This document shows, one piece after another, positions 28,146 through 37,550 of a stretch of 64,000 nucleotides of DNA. The first letter of the stretch is position 1. Each line of letters starts with the position of its first letter. Source of the stretch: Deinococcus sp. KSM4-11 (GTDB lineage: Bacteria; Deinococcota; Deinococci; Deinococcales; Deinococcaceae); assembly GCF_004801415.1 (NCBI RefSeq), contig NZ_SSNX01000008.1, positions 124,001 through 188,000 of the forward strand, read 5' to 3'. Made by a program: the position numbers and the translations under genes. The notes beneath the pieces are model-generated. The model did not search any database and was not told the DNA's origin. It saw nothing but the letters and a program-made list of their open reading frames with translations.

Positions 28146-28742
28146 ATGGCTCCCGCCTTCCCTGCCGAGCTGATTGAACCCGCTTCCCGCGCTGCATGGA
28201 GGAAATGGTTGCAGAGCCACCACGCGACCAGTCCCGGCGTCCGCCTCGTCATCCACAAGAAGGGCTCGCCCACGCCCAACCTGACCACCGCCGAGGCCGT
28301 CGAGGAGGCCCTGTGTTTCGGCTGGATCGACTCGACGGCCCGCACGCTGGACGCCGTCCGCTGGGTGATCCAGATGACGCCGCGCAAGACCGGCAGCGGC
28401 TGGAGCGCCGTGAACAAGGAGCGGATCGCCCGGATGCAGGCGGAGGGCCGGATGACCCCCGCCGGGCAGGCCCGCATCAATGCGGCCGTGCAGGACGGCA
28501 CCTGGACGAAACTGGACGCCATCGAGCGGCTGGAGATCCCCGCCGACCTCCGCGCGGCCCTGGACGCGTCCCCCGGCGCGGCCGGGCACTGGGACGCCTT
28601 TCCGCGCACCGCGAAACGCGCCGTACTGGAGTGGATCGCGCAGGCGAAAACCGAGCCCACCCGCCGCAAACGGGTGACCGAGACGGCCGAGAAGGCCGCG
28701 CGCGGCGAACGTGCGAACCAGTGGGCACGCCACACTCCATGA
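28146..28742 (+). CDS. YdeI/OmpD-associated family protein, 198 aa
   Basis: Soluble protein of the YdeI family: SPGVRLVIHKKGSP, EEALCFGWIDSTAR, QMTPRKTGSGWSAVNKERI, and the C-terminal ALEWIAQAKTEPTRRKRV-type helix. Relatives have been linked to peptide-bacteriocin resistance, but the molecular role is unclear. The ATG at 28146 gives the usual N-terminus; an upstream in-frame GTG (28131) is possible. Its last four bases overlap the next gene (ATGA). Confidence 0.82.
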   Translation: MAPAFPAELIEPASRAAWRKWLQSHHATSPGVRLVIHKKGSPTPNLTTAEAVEEALCFGWIDSTARTLDAVRWVIQMTPRKTGSGWSAVNKERIARMQAEGRMTPAGQARINAAVQDGTWTKLDAIERLEIPADLRAALDASPGAAGHWDAFPRTAKRAVLEWIAQAKTEPTRRKRVTETAEKAARGERANQWARHTP

Positions 28743-29158
28743 CGCCCGACGAGATCATCCGCGAACTGAAGCTGCACCCGCACCCTGAAGGCGGCCACTA
28801 CGTCCAGATTCACGAGGACGTGCAGACCGTGGATGGCCGTCCGGTCTGTACCAGCATCTATTTCCTGCTGCGCGCGGGCGAGGTCTCGCACTGGCACCGC
28901 GTGGACGCCACCGAGATCTGGAACTACCACGTGGGCTCGCCGCTGGAGCTGTCCATCTGGCACGCGGGGGAGATACAGCACCTGCGCCTCGGGCCGGACC
29001 TGCTGCACGGCGAGCGCCCCCAGGGCATTGTGCCCGCCCACGCGTGGCAGGCGGCCCGTACTCTGGGCGAGTGGACGCTGGTGGGCTGCGTGGTCGCGCC
29101 CGGGTTCCAGTTCAGTGGTTTCGAGCTGGCCCCGCCAGGGTGGTCGCCTGAACCTTGA
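28739..29158 (+). CDS. Cupin, DUF985 family, 139 aa
   Basis: Small double-stranded beta-helix protein: LKLHPHPEGGHYVQIHED, SIYFLLRAGEVSHWHRVDATEIW and WTLVGCVVAPGFQFSGFEL are standard DUF985 segments. The His pair in SHWHR, with the downstream glutamate, could bind a metal. Function is unknown. It overlaps the YdeI-family gene by 4 bp, so the two are translationally coupled. Confidence 0.88.
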   Translation: MTPDEIIRELKLHPHPEGGHYVQIHEDVQTVDGRPVCTSIYFLLRAGEVSHWHRVDATEIWNYHVGSPLELSIWHAGEIQHLRLGPDLLHGERPQGIVPAHAWQAARTLGEWTLVGCVVAPGFQFSGFELAPPGWSPEP

Positions 29159-29198
29159 GCTGGACTTCAGCCTGACCGTCCCCCCATGCTTTAAGAGT

Positions 29199-29204
29199 TA
29201 AAGT
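29199..29204 (+). promoter_or_regulatory. Leaderless -10 box, aldo/keto reductase
   Basis: TAAAGT, 7 nt before the ATG at 29212. Confidence 0.6.
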
Positions 29205-29211
29205 GCCGGGC

Positions 29212-30159
29212 ATGGAATTCCGGAATCTGGGCCGCAGCGGCCTGAAAGTCAGCGAGGTGGCCCTGGGCGGCTGGGTGACCTACGGGCAGAGCGTGAACGA
29301 CGCACAGGTGGTTCACGACATCGTGAAGGCCGCCTACGACGAGGGCGTGAACTTCTTCGATCAGGCCGACATCTACGCCAAGGGCCGGTCCGAGGAACTG
29401 ATGGGCGCAGCGCTGCGCGACTTCCCCCGACACACGCTGGTCATGTCCAGCAAGGTGTACTGGCCCATGAGCGACGACGTGAACGACCAGGGCCTGAGCC
29501 GCAAGCACATCCTGGAGAGCATCGACGGGTCCCTCAAGCGCCTGGGCACCGATTACCTGGACATCTACTTCGCGCACCGCTACGACGAGAACGTGCCCAT
29601 GGACGAGATCGTCATGGCCTTCGATCAGGTCATCCGCGCCGGGAAGGCGCTGTACTGGGGCACCAGCATGTGGCCCGCCGCGCGGATCGCCGAGGCCGTG
29701 GAGTTCGCCAAGGCGCACGGGCTGCACGGCCCCGTGACCGAGCAGCCCGAGTACTCCATGATCCACCGTGACCGCGTGGAGAAGGACATCCTGCCGTACA
29801 CCGAGCGCGCCGGCGTGGGCCTGGTCGTCTGGAGCCCGCTGGCGATGGGCCTGCTCACCGGCAAGTACGACGCTGGAAAACCCGAGGGCGCCCGCCTGAG
29901 TGAGCACGAGGGCTTCGCGCGCGACTTCCTGACCGAGGCGAACATCCAGAAGGTGCGCGACCTGAAGCCCGTTGCCGACGGTCTGGGCATCACCCGCGCG
30001 CAGCTCGCCGTGGCGTGGCTCCTGCGCCACAAGGGCGTGAGCAGTGTGATCACCGGGGCCACCAAGCCGCAGCAGATCGCCGACACCGTGAAGGCCGCCG
30101 GCGTGCGCCTGGACGCGAGCATCGTGCAGCGCATCGAGGAAATCCTCAACCCGGTCTGA
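29212..30159 (+). CDS. Aldo/keto reductase (Kv-beta-like), 315 aa
   Basis: NADPH-dependent TIM-barrel reductase. Residues 1-20 (MEFRNLGRSGLKVSEVALGG) are the family entry and FFDQADIYAKGRSEELMG holds the catalytic aspartate and tyrosine. The catalytic lysine lies in MSSKVYWP, the histidine in IYFAHRYDE, and SSVITGATKPQQI is the cofactor phosphate site. The YdgG/Kv-beta subgroup is suggested by GTSMWPAARIAEA and VTEQPEYSMIHRD. The start is set by a leaderless -10; a GTG three codons upstream is less likely. Confidence 0.9.
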   Translation: MEFRNLGRSGLKVSEVALGGWVTYGQSVNDAQVVHDIVKAAYDEGVNFFDQADIYAKGRSEELMGAALRDFPRHTLVMSSKVYWPMSDDVNDQGLSRKHILESIDGSLKRLGTDYLDIYFAHRYDENVPMDEIVMAFDQVIRAGKALYWGTSMWPAARIAEAVEFAKAHGLHGPVTEQPEYSMIHRDRVEKDILPYTERAGVGLVVWSPLAMGLLTGKYDAGKPEGARLSEHEGFARDFLTEANIQKVRDLKPVADGLGITRAQLAVAWLLRHKGVSSVITGATKPQQIADTVKAAGVRLDASIVQRIEEILNPV

Positions 30160-30259
30160 TCTTCAGGTTCCCGGCACGTTCCTCGTTCCGGCGTCAGCAA
30201 TTTGATGAAGGCGTGTTCCATTGCAACTTTCGGCGCACGTCCGGGCCTTCCTGCGCGGC

Positions 30260-30265
30260 TATGCT
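30260..30265 (+). promoter_or_regulatory. Leaderless -10 box, ABC-2 exporter ATPase
   Basis: TATGCT, 6 nt before the ATG at 30272. Confidence 0.6.
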
Positions 30266-30271
30266 GCCCGA

Positions 30272-31238
<967 letters not shown>

Positions 31239-31246
<8 letters not shown>

Positions 31247-32111
31247 CGCTCTCTTGATCGCGGAACTGTCGCTGCGGGAGGCCTTCCGCAAGCGGCTGGT
31301 CAGCGTGCTGGTGGTGCTCAGCGTGCTGTTCATCGGGTTTTTCCTGTACGGCATCGTGCGGCTGGAGCAGGCGCTCGACCAGCGGGCCATCGACGCGGGA
31401 CTGGAGGGGCGCAGCGCGACCGGCGCGGGCAACATCCCCGTGATCTCCTCGGCCCTGTTCGGCATGTACCTCGTCTACTTCCTCGGATCTCTGATGGCGG
31501 TGCTCTCCACTGTCGGCTCGGTCAGCGCGGACATCGAGAACGGCGTCATGCAGAGCGTGATCGCCCGGCCGGTCAGCCGCGCGCAGGTCGTGCTCGGGCG
31601 CTTCCTGGGCTTCGGTACGGTCAATGTCGTGTACGTGGCCCTGCTGGGCGCCTCGCTGCTGCTGGGCGTACGCATGATCACCGGCTACCTGCCGCCCTCG
31701 CCGGTCGCCGCCCTGGCCCTGATCCTGCTGGCCGTGCTGATGCTCACCGCCCTGACCGTGCTGGGCAGCACGCTGTTCACCACGCTCGCCAACGGTATCG
31801 GCGTGTTCGTGTTGTACGGCGTGGGCTTCACGGGCGGCATCCTGAGTGCCATCGGCAAACTCGCCGATACGCCCACCCTGGTCACGCTCGGCAAGGTCGC
31901 CAACGCCCTGATGCCTAGCAACGCCCTGTGGCTGGGCGCCAGCTACCACCTGCAACCCCCGTTCATGCTTCAGGTGAGCGAACTGGGACGCGGCGCGAAC
32001 CCCTTCACGTCCAGCACGCCCATTTCCACCGGTCTGGCCGTGTGGGCGTGCGCCCTGACGGCGCTGGCCGTGGGCGCGGCGATGTGGCGGTTCAGCAGGC
32101 GGGATCTGTAG
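31239..32111 (+). CDS. ABC-2 type exporter permease, 290 aa
   Basis: Membrane partner of the preceding ATPase with about six hydrophobic segments: an N-terminal anchor near residues 22-44, the IENGVMQSVIARPVSRAQVVLGRFLG coupling helix, then five closely spaced helices. GGGGAGG lies 7 nt before the GTG at 31239, which decides this start over a GTG 33 nt upstream. It ends the two-gene unit. Confidence 0.88.
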
Positions 32112-32126
32112 GGTCAGCACCAAACG

Positions 32127-32525
32127 CTAGGCGTCCAGATGGGTGTGCCCAAAGGCGTCGGGGTATTTCAGGCCGTAGCCCGCCGCGCGGTCGAAGCCGA
32201 TGTGCGCCAGCAGCACTAGGCCGGTGAGGGTGGCCTGCGGCTGGTTCAGAATGAAGCCGGCGGCAACCAGCGCGATGGGCAGCACGGTGCTGTGTACGGC
32301 GTTGTAGAGGGCCGCGCCGATCCGTGAACCGACCAGATAGCCGACGAAGCTTAGATCCGCCGCAAAGCCCAGGAAGAGGTAGCCCCAGTGGCCGCCCAGG
32401 TGCAGGAAGGCGGCGATACAGAGGACACACAGAGCCAGTCCTTCTACGCGCAGTAGGCCGAGGGGCTGGACGACCGAGACGGGGGCGGCGACCTGACGGG
32501 CTGGGCGGGCGGGAGCAGTGATCAT
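32127..32525 (-). CDS. DUF4260 small membrane protein, 132 aa
   Basis: Integral membrane protein with four hydrophobic helices (LRVEGLALCVLCIAAFLHLG; LFLGFAADLSFVGYLVG; TVLPIALVAAGFIL; ATLTGLVLLAHIGFDRAAGYG), matching DUF4260, function unknown. The ATG at 32525 has AGGAGAGG upstream; a TTG-initiated extension to 32567 is not needed. It is driven by a near-consensus promoter embedded in an inverted repeat, so expression is probably tightly regulated. No regulator gene is next to it. Confidence 0.85.
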   Translation of the reverse strand: MITAPARPARQVAAPVSVVQPLGLLRVEGLALCVLCIAAFLHLGGHWGYLFLGFAADLSFVGYLVGSRIGAALYNAVHSTVLPIALVAAGFILNQPQATLTGLVLLAHIGFDRAAGYGLKYPDAFGHTHLDA

Positions 32526-32566
32526 GGCCTCTCCTCTCAAGGTGAACGGCGTTCTTCTTGAATGCA

Positions 32567-32612
32567 AACACTGTACGTCTTGGAAGATGATTCTGTCAAG
32601 ACGTACAGTGTT
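32567..32612 (-). promoter_or_regulatory. Near-consensus promoter inside a 16-bp perfect inverted repeat (operator)
   Basis: The arms AACACTGTACGTCTTG (32567-32582) and its exact reverse complement (32597-32612) are 14 bp apart. On the minus strand the distal arm overlaps -35 TTGACA (32594-32599) and the proximal arm holds -10 TACAGT (32570-32575), 18 bp apart. A repressor bound here, TetR-like by the GTAC-centred arms, would cover both boxes. It drives the DUF4260 gene. Confidence 0.75.
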
Positions 32613-32770
32613 CTTCTTTATTTCTGTTCAACCGGTCAGCGGCCGGGCCGAGGTCGCGGTGGTAGCGACGGCTGCCCGGCACTGCCTGCGGCCCTCTGAT
32701 ACCACAGCCATGCGCCATTGCACCGTTCCTGGATCTCACACCCAGGTCGTGGTGCGACGCGAACTGCCGG

Positions 32771-34039
32771 CTACCGCAACGCTCCGCCCCGCTTGAGCCG
32801 TCCGGCCAGCGCATGCAGGTCGCCTACGCCGCTGGCCGGCAGCAGTCCGTCCAGGTAGGGCAGGGCGGCCTTCACGGCCCGCTGCACCGGCTGGTAACCC
32901 GGCATGCCCGCCAGCGGGGACAGCCACACCACACGGGCCGCGCGGTGGTGCAGCTCGCGCATGGCACGCTCCAGCTCCTCGACCGGGCCGGTGTCCAGGC
33001 CGTCACTGAGAATGAAGACCAGGGTGTCGCGGTTCACGTGCTCGCGTTCCTGGCGGGCCAGTTTCAGCAGGTTCTCGCCGATGCGGGTGCCGCCGCCCCA
33101 CGCCTCGCCCAGATCCGGCAGGTGCAGGGTCTTGCCGGGGGGTGCGCCGCGCAGCAACGGGGTCAGGCGGGTCAGGCCCGTGCTGAATGCGTAGACCTCG
33201 ACCCGGCGTGATCTGAGGTGCAGGGCGTGCGCGAAGCGCAGCAGCAGCGTGGCGTCGCGGCCCATGCTGCGGCTGCCGTCGAGGATCAGCAGGAAACGCG
33301 GGGCGCGGCGGGGGCGCCCCAGCCACTTCAGCAGGGTGGCGTCCCCGGCGGTGCGGGCGGCGGCGCGGATGGTGCGCCGCGCGTCGAGTTTCGGGCCACG
33401 CGGCATGGGTTTCAGGCGGCGCGACCGGCCGAGTTCCACCGCGCGCACCAGCGCTCCCGCCGCGCGCAGCAGCTCCGGCAGGTCGCCCTCGGTCGCGTCG
33501 AATTCCCCGCCGCCCGAGGCGTTCGGGCTGAGTTTCGTGCGGATCGTCTGGGCGGGCTCATCCGGATCCTCGGAGCCGTCGTCGGATTCACCGAGTGGCT
33601 GGGCCTGCGTCGTGTCCACGTCGCCCTGGTCGTCACCGTCGCCGGAATCCGGCGGCGTTGGAGCTGGTTTCTTCTCCGGTTCAGCATCGTCCGCACCGTT
33701 CGGCGGGGATGGCTGGTGCTCCTGCTCCACGCCGGGCGCCTCCGTCTGAGGCAGAAGCGGTGGCAGGGTGGGGGGCAGCGGGCCACCGTCCGGGCGGAAG
33801 AAGGCGTTGAACTCCTGATCGAAGACGCGGCGCTGTTCGGGACTGGCGGTCAGGACGGCGCGCAGGGCGTCGCGCACCTCGTGTTTACGCAGCACGTCCA
33901 CCACACCCAGGGTGCGCAGGGCGTCCGCCGCCTCGCCTGGCCCCAGCAAAAACCCGTGCCGGGTGCGCAGCCGTGCCACGAACGCCGTGACGCGCGTGGC
34001 AAGGTCGGCGGGCAGGGGCGGTGCCGGGTCGGCAGTCAC
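32771..34039 (-). CDS. VWA-domain protein, CoxE-like, 422 aa
   Basis: Protein of the CoxE/VWA family that works with MoxR-type AAA ATPases in metalloenzyme maturation. The N-terminal part (VARLRTRHGFLLGPGEAADALR) is typical. Residues 85-165 are an acidic, Pro-rich linker. The VWA domain follows with the MIDAS motif DGSRS (254-258) and VFILSDGLDTG. Its start overlaps the stop of the AAA ATPase gene by 4 bp, so the two are translationally coupled. Confidence 0.9.
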   Translation of the reverse strand: MTADPAPPLPADLATRVTAFVARLRTRHGFLLGPGEAADALRTLGVVDVLRKHEVRDALRAVLTASPEQRRVFDQEFNAFFRPDGGPLPPTLPPLLPQTEAPGVEQEHQPSPPNGADDAEPEKKPAPTPPDSGDGDDQGDVDTTQAQPLGESDDGSEDPDEPAQTIRTKLSPNASGGGEFDATEGDLPELLRAAGALVRAVELGRSRRLKPMPRGPKLDARRTIRAAARTAGDATLLKWLGRPRRAPRFLLILDGSRSMGRDATLLLRFAHALHLRSRRVEVYAFSTGLTRLTPLLRGAPPGKTLHLPDLGEAWGGGTRIGENLLKLARQEREHVNRDTLVFILSDGLDTGPVEELERAMRELHHRAARVVWLSPLAGMPGYQPVQRAVKAALPYLDGLLPASGVGDLHALAGRLKRGGALR

Positions 34040-34947
34040 GACCCGTCAGCCACCGGGACGCTGGCGGCCTGTTCGGCGGCCTTCGCGGCCAGCTGCTTCA
34101 GTGTGGGCGCCGCCAGCAGCTGATCCTCGCGCAGCTTGAGCACCGCGCCCAGCGTGGCCTCGATCGCCCCGGCGTCCAGGTGATCGCGGTGCAGGCTGGC
34201 CAGCGCCGCCGCCCAGTCGAGCGTCTCGGCCACGCCGGGCGGCTTGCCCAGGGGCAGGGCCCGCAGCGCCTGAATGGCGTCCGTGACCTGCCGGGCCAGC
34301 CCCTGGTTCACGCCGGGCAGCCGGGCGTGCACGATCTCCAGTTCCTGCCGGGCACTGGGGTACTCGACCCAGTGGTACAGGCAGCGCCGTCTGAGCGCGT
34401 CACTCAGTTCGCGCGACCGGTTGCTGGTCAGGATCACGTGCGGGCGGCTGCGGGCGTGCAGCGTGCCCAGTTCCGGCACCGTGATCTGCCACTCGGCCAG
34501 CAGTTCGAGCAGGAAAGCCTCGAAGGCGTCGTCGGCGCGGTCGACCTCGTCGATCAGCAGCACCGGCGCCCGCTCCTCGCGGATGGCCTGCAGGAGCGGC
34601 CGGGCCAGCAGGAACTTCTCGCCGTACAGTTCGTCGTCACCCACGCGCTCGCCGGCCAGTTCCGCGCCGCGCAGGTGCAGCAGCTGCCGCGCGTAGTTCC
34701 ACTCGTACAGCGAGGACTGCGCGTCCAGGCCCTCATAGCACTGCAGGCGGATCAGGCGGGTGTCCAGCGCGAGCGCCAGGGTCTTGGCTGCCTCGGTCTT
34801 GCCGACCCCGGCCGGCCCTTCCAGCAGCAGGGGTTTGTCGAGCGCCACGACCAGCCGCACGGCCGTGGCCAGCGCCTCGCCCGCCACGTACCCGCGCGCC
34901 CGGAAGAGGGCCTGGAGGTCGCCGGGCGTCGGAACGGAAACCGTCAT
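34036..34947 (-). CDS. MoxR/CoxD-type AAA+ ATPase, 303 aa
   Basis: AAA+ chaperone ATPase: Walker A GPAGVGKT (44-51), Walker B VLLIDEVDRAD, sensor 1 in VILTSNRSRELSDALRRRC. It has the compact MoxR size. With the following VWA gene it forms the CoxD-CoxE pair known to activate CO dehydrogenase-type molybdo-hydroxylases, and CoxG and MocA homologues lie 1.5-3 kb away. No Shine-Dalgarno precedes the ATG. Confidence 0.9.
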   Translation of the reverse strand: MTVSVPTPGDLQALFRARGYVAGEALATAVRLVVALDKPLLLEGPAGVGKTEAAKTLALALDTRLIRLQCYEGLDAQSSLYEWNYARQLLHLRGAELAGERVGDDELYGEKFLLARPLLQAIREERAPVLLIDEVDRADDAFEAFLLELLAEWQITVPELGTLHARSRPHVILTSNRSRELSDALRRRCLYHWVEYPSARQELEIVHARLPGVNQGLARQVTDAIQALRALPLGKPPGVAETLDWAAALASLHRDHLDAGAIEATLGAVLKLREDQLLAAPTLKQLAAKAAEQAASVPVADGS

Positions 34948-35118
34948 GGAGCCGCCCGGAACGCGCGCGGCCCGGTGAAAAGGCAGTCGGACATAGGGTT
35001 GCAGTATCCCGGCTGGGCGCTGCTCTTGAACGTAGTCTTACAAACCATTCGCAAGGCCCTCCTGGCGGCTATTTCTGCGTGCTGACGGGCAGAAAACACG
35101 CTGTTCTTCATGTCCTGC

Positions 35119-35145
35119 ACGCCCGCCGCGCTGTGAGGCGGGCGT
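35119..35145. repeat. 9-bp GC hairpin upstream of small membrane gene
   Basis: ACGCCCGCC (35119-35127) and GGCGGGCGT (35137-35145) form a perfect stem with a 9-nt loop, in the 224-bp divergent region between the MoxR ATPase and the small membrane protein, just before the latter's -10. It may insulate or regulate this promoter. Confidence 0.4.
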
Positions 35146-35159
35146 GAGAGACCGGTGCG

Positions 35160-35165
35160 TAAGGT
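35160..35165 (+). promoter_or_regulatory. Leaderless -10 box, small membrane protein
   Basis: TAAGGT, 6 nt before the ATG at 35172; the same bases also resemble a weak Shine-Dalgarno. Confidence 0.5.
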
Positions 35166-35171
35166 GAGCCC

Positions 35172-35492
35172 ATGAACCTCCCCCTGTTCCTGTGCATCAT
35201 GATCGCCCTGGTCTCCGGACTTCACGCGGGTCGCAGCTTCCTGAAAGCACATGTGAACGGCGGGAACCTCGTGATCCCCGCGCTGGCACACATGGCCGTG
35301 TCGGCCGCCCTGATGGTGCTCAGCGTTCTGCTCGACACGTCCGACGGAAACATGCTGTGGATGATCGTCGCGACCGCCAGCATGGCCGGCCTGGGTCTGG
35401 GGGCGCTGCTCCCGATCCGTTCTGTTCACGTGAACGCCGACGTGAGTACCGAGGCCGAAGTGGCCTCCCTGCCCACCGCGCAGGCCGCCTGA
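35172..35492 (+). CDS. Small three-helix membrane protein, 106 aa
   Basis: Unrecognised. Three hydrophobic helices are visible (LPLFLCIMIALVSGLHAG; LVIPALAHMAVSAALMVLSVLL; MLWMIVATASMAGLGLGALL), followed by a short acidic tail. The gene has its own leaderless -10 and is followed by an imperfect GC hairpin (about 35519-35553). It is divergent from the MoxR gene. Confidence 0.6.
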   Translation: MNLPLFLCIMIALVSGLHAGRSFLKAHVNGGNLVIPALAHMAVSAALMVLSVLLDTSDGNMLWMIVATASMAGLGLGALLPIRSVHVNADVSTEAEVASLPTAQAA

Positions 35493-35642
35493 GCTTTCCC
35501 GACCCGCGCGACCTGATCCCACGCCGTCTGACCCCCTGGGCCAGGCGGCGTAGCCCGTGTGGGCATCCATGACGCTTCCTTTACTTCCGGAGGATGACGC
35601 GGGCCACCTGCACCCTGTATAAGGACGGCAGGAGGTCACTGC

Positions 35643-36260
35643 ATGCCGACCGAGAACAAGACGGCCCGCACCATCAATACCCTGATCCGCGTCGGCAGGG
35701 CCCTGCGTGACCCGGAACCCGAAGCGGCCCCCGGCGCGGCGGGCCTGGGCGACGCGGCCCGCCGTCTGGGCACCAGGGCGCTGGGAAGCGCCCGCGTGCA
35801 GGGCCTCGGGGCGCAGGTGCAGGAACTGCGGGCCCAGGCGGCCGCCCGTGCGGATCAGCGTCTGGAAACCCTGATCGCCGAGGCCCGCGCCCGACGGGGT
35901 GAGACGCCGCCGGACGAGGTGGCGCTGCTGCTCGCCCGCCGCCGCCAGGAACGCGACGAGCAACTGGAACGCGTCCGTGCCCGTACGGCCCTGCTCGCCC
36001 AAGGCGAGACGCCCGAACAGCGGGCCGTTCTGACCCGCGTGGCCGCCGTGACGCCCTGGGCGGGCGGAGAGACCGGCGCGCTGCGCTACACGCAGCTGCT
36101 CGACGACCTGGCTCCGAAAGGCGGCGCGGTGGCCGAGATGGCGGTGCACCGCGCCCTGTGGACGCTCGCGGAGCGGCGCGTGCTGGCCGTCTCGCCGCAC
36201 GGGGTGGTCACCGCCATCCCGACCCTGACGGCCGTGCCGGACGCCCTGCCCAGTCCCTGA
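35643..36260 (+). CDS. Hypothetical coiled-coil protein, 205 aa
   Basis: Not recognised. Soluble, Ala/Arg/Glu-rich. Residues 55-115 form a likely coiled coil (QVQELRAQAAARADQRLETL; LLLARRRQERDEQLERVRAR). Residues 145-195 (YTQLLDDLAPKGGAVAEMAV, then LWTLAERRVLAVS) resemble a small winged-helix end. AGGAGG lies 7 nt before the ATG and a TATAAG -10-like box is at 35618, so expression is well supported. It converges with the CoxG-like gene. Confidence 0.65.
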   Translation: MPTENKTARTINTLIRVGRALRDPEPEAAPGAAGLGDAARRLGTRALGSARVQGLGAQVQELRAQAAARADQRLETLIAEARARRGETPPDEVALLLARRRQERDEQLERVRARTALLAQGETPEQRAVLTRVAAVTPWAGGETGALRYTQLLDDLAPKGGAVAEMAVHRALWTLAERRVLAVSPHGVVTAIPTLTAVPDALPSP

Positions 36261-36289
36261 GCGCCAGGGCGTCCGGCGGCGCGGCACGG

Positions 36290-36754
36290 TCAGGCCAGCG
36301 TGCCGGACGACGCGCCGATGTGGGCGCTCATGTTCTCGAAGGTCTTCGAGATCAGCTTCTGCGCCTGGGCATCCAAGAGCCGCCCACCCACCGTGGCGAC
36401 CGGGCCGCGCATGTTCGCCTCGCCCGTCCAGTCCAGCAGGGTCGTGCCGTCGCCGTTGTCCACGACGTTCGCGCCCGCCGTCAGATCGACCACGCTGCCC
36501 AGGCCGCCGCCCTGCACGTTCACGTTCACCCGGCCAGCCGCCTCGTCCGGCAGCACCTCGATCTTGAACTTGAACTTGCCGCGCACCATGCCCACGCCCA
36601 CCTGCACGACCGCGTCCATGTGCGTCTGGTCATGCACCGTCACTTCCTGCACGTCCGGCAGGCAGCGCGCCACGCGTTCGGGATCCTGCACGAAGGCCCA
36701 CACGACGGCGGGCGGCGCCTGCACCTTCTCCTGACCTGAGTAATTCAGTTTCAT
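36290..36754 (-). CDS. CoxG-like SRPBCC protein, 154 aa
   Basis: START-fold protein of the CO-dehydrogenase subunit G family: MKLNYSGQEKVQAPPAVVWA, then ARCLPDVQEVTV, VGVGMVRGKFKFKIEV and TTLLDWTGEANMRGPVATVGGR are typical. CoxG recruits or anchors molybdo-hydroxylases to the membrane in aerobic CO oxidisers. AGAGGTGA precedes the ATG. It is divergent from the MocA-like gene, 109 bp apart, which supports a shared molybdoenzyme role. Confidence 0.88.
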   Translation of the reverse strand: MKLNYSGQEKVQAPPAVVWAFVQDPERVARCLPDVQEVTVHDQTHMDAVVQVGVGMVRGKFKFKIEVLPDEAAGRVNVNVQGGGLGSVVDLTAGANVVDNGDGTTLLDWTGEANMRGPVATVGGRLLDAQAQKLISKTFENMSAHIGASSGTLA

Positions 36755-36851
36755 ACGGTCACCTCTGGAACGCTGGACTTGAAGACGCCGCCATTCTAGG
36801 CGCGCGGGGGTTTGGGAAAGATTGGGCGCGTCACCACGCGCGCTCCGGGCC

Positions 36852-36857
36852 TACCAT
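36852..36857 (+). promoter_or_regulatory. Leaderless -10 box, MocA-like gene
   Basis: TACCAT, 6 nt before the GTG at 36864. Confidence 0.6.
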
Positions 36858-36863
36858 GCAGGC

Positions 36864-37493
36864 GTGACGTCCGCTTCCACCACCGTCGCTGGGGTGCTGC
36901 TCGCCGCCGGGCTCAGCACCCGCATGGGGCAGCCCAAGCAGCTGGCCGCGCTGCACGGCCGTCCGCTGTGCACGTACGCCGCCCAGGCGCTGGCCGACGC
37001 CGGGCATGGGCACCTGCTGGCCGTTGTGCCGCCCGGCGTGGTGGGTGACGAGATTCGCACGGCCCTGGCGGGGCTGGACTTCGCGTTCGTGGTGAATCCG
37101 GAGCCGGCCCGCGGCCTGGCCTCGTCCTTCCGGGCCGCCGTGGCCGCCCTGCCGCCGGGCCTGACCGGAGCGAACTTCGCGCTGGCCGACATGCCCCTGA
37201 TCACGGCAGACGTCCACCGTTCCCTGCTCGCCGCCTTCCGGACGTCTGGAGCGCCGGTCGTGCTGGCCGAGTACGGCGAGGCCCCAGACGCCGTGCGCGC
37301 CCCGCCGCACCTGTTCCGTGCGGATCTGCTGCGGGCCATCCGGGACACGCCGGACGCCGATCACGGACCGCGCGCCCTGATCGGCGCCCACCGCGCCCAG
37401 GCCGTCACCCTGACCTTCCCGGCGACCCTGCTGCTGGACGTGGACACGCCGGACGCGCTGGAGGCCGCCGCGCGGGCGCTGCCACTCACCTGA
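36864..37493 (+). CDS. Molybdenum cofactor cytidylyltransferase-like protein (MocA family), 209 aa
   Basis: Nucleotidyltransferase with LLAAGLSTRMGQPKQL near residue 10, NPEPARGLASSFRAAV, the metal aspartate in FALADMPLIT, and DTPDADHGPRALI near the end. It likely transfers CMP to molybdopterin for xanthine- or CO-dehydrogenase-type enzymes, in contrast to MobA at 17954-18508, which makes the guanine form. The start is the GTG after a leaderless -10. Confidence 0.88.
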   Translation: MTSASTTVAGVLLAAGLSTRMGQPKQLAALHGRPLCTYAAQALADAGHGHLLAVVPPGVVGDEIRTALAGLDFAFVVNPEPARGLASSFRAAVAALPPGLTGANFALADMPLITADVHRSLLAAFRTSGAPVVLAEYGEAPDAVRAPPHLFRADLLRAIRDTPDADHGPRALIGAHRAQAVTLTFPATLLLDVDTPDALEAAARALPLT

Positions 37494-37538
37494 ACGGGGG
37501 CTGCCCCATCTGGGCACCGGGCCCTGACGGCCGCCCCG

Positions 37539-37544
37539 TATGAT
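37539..37544 (+). promoter_or_regulatory. Leaderless -10 box, DUF3352 gene
   Basis: TATGAT, 6 nt before the GTG at 37551; the closest of the set to consensus TATAAT. Confidence 0.65.
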
Positions 37545-37550
37545 CCGGGA

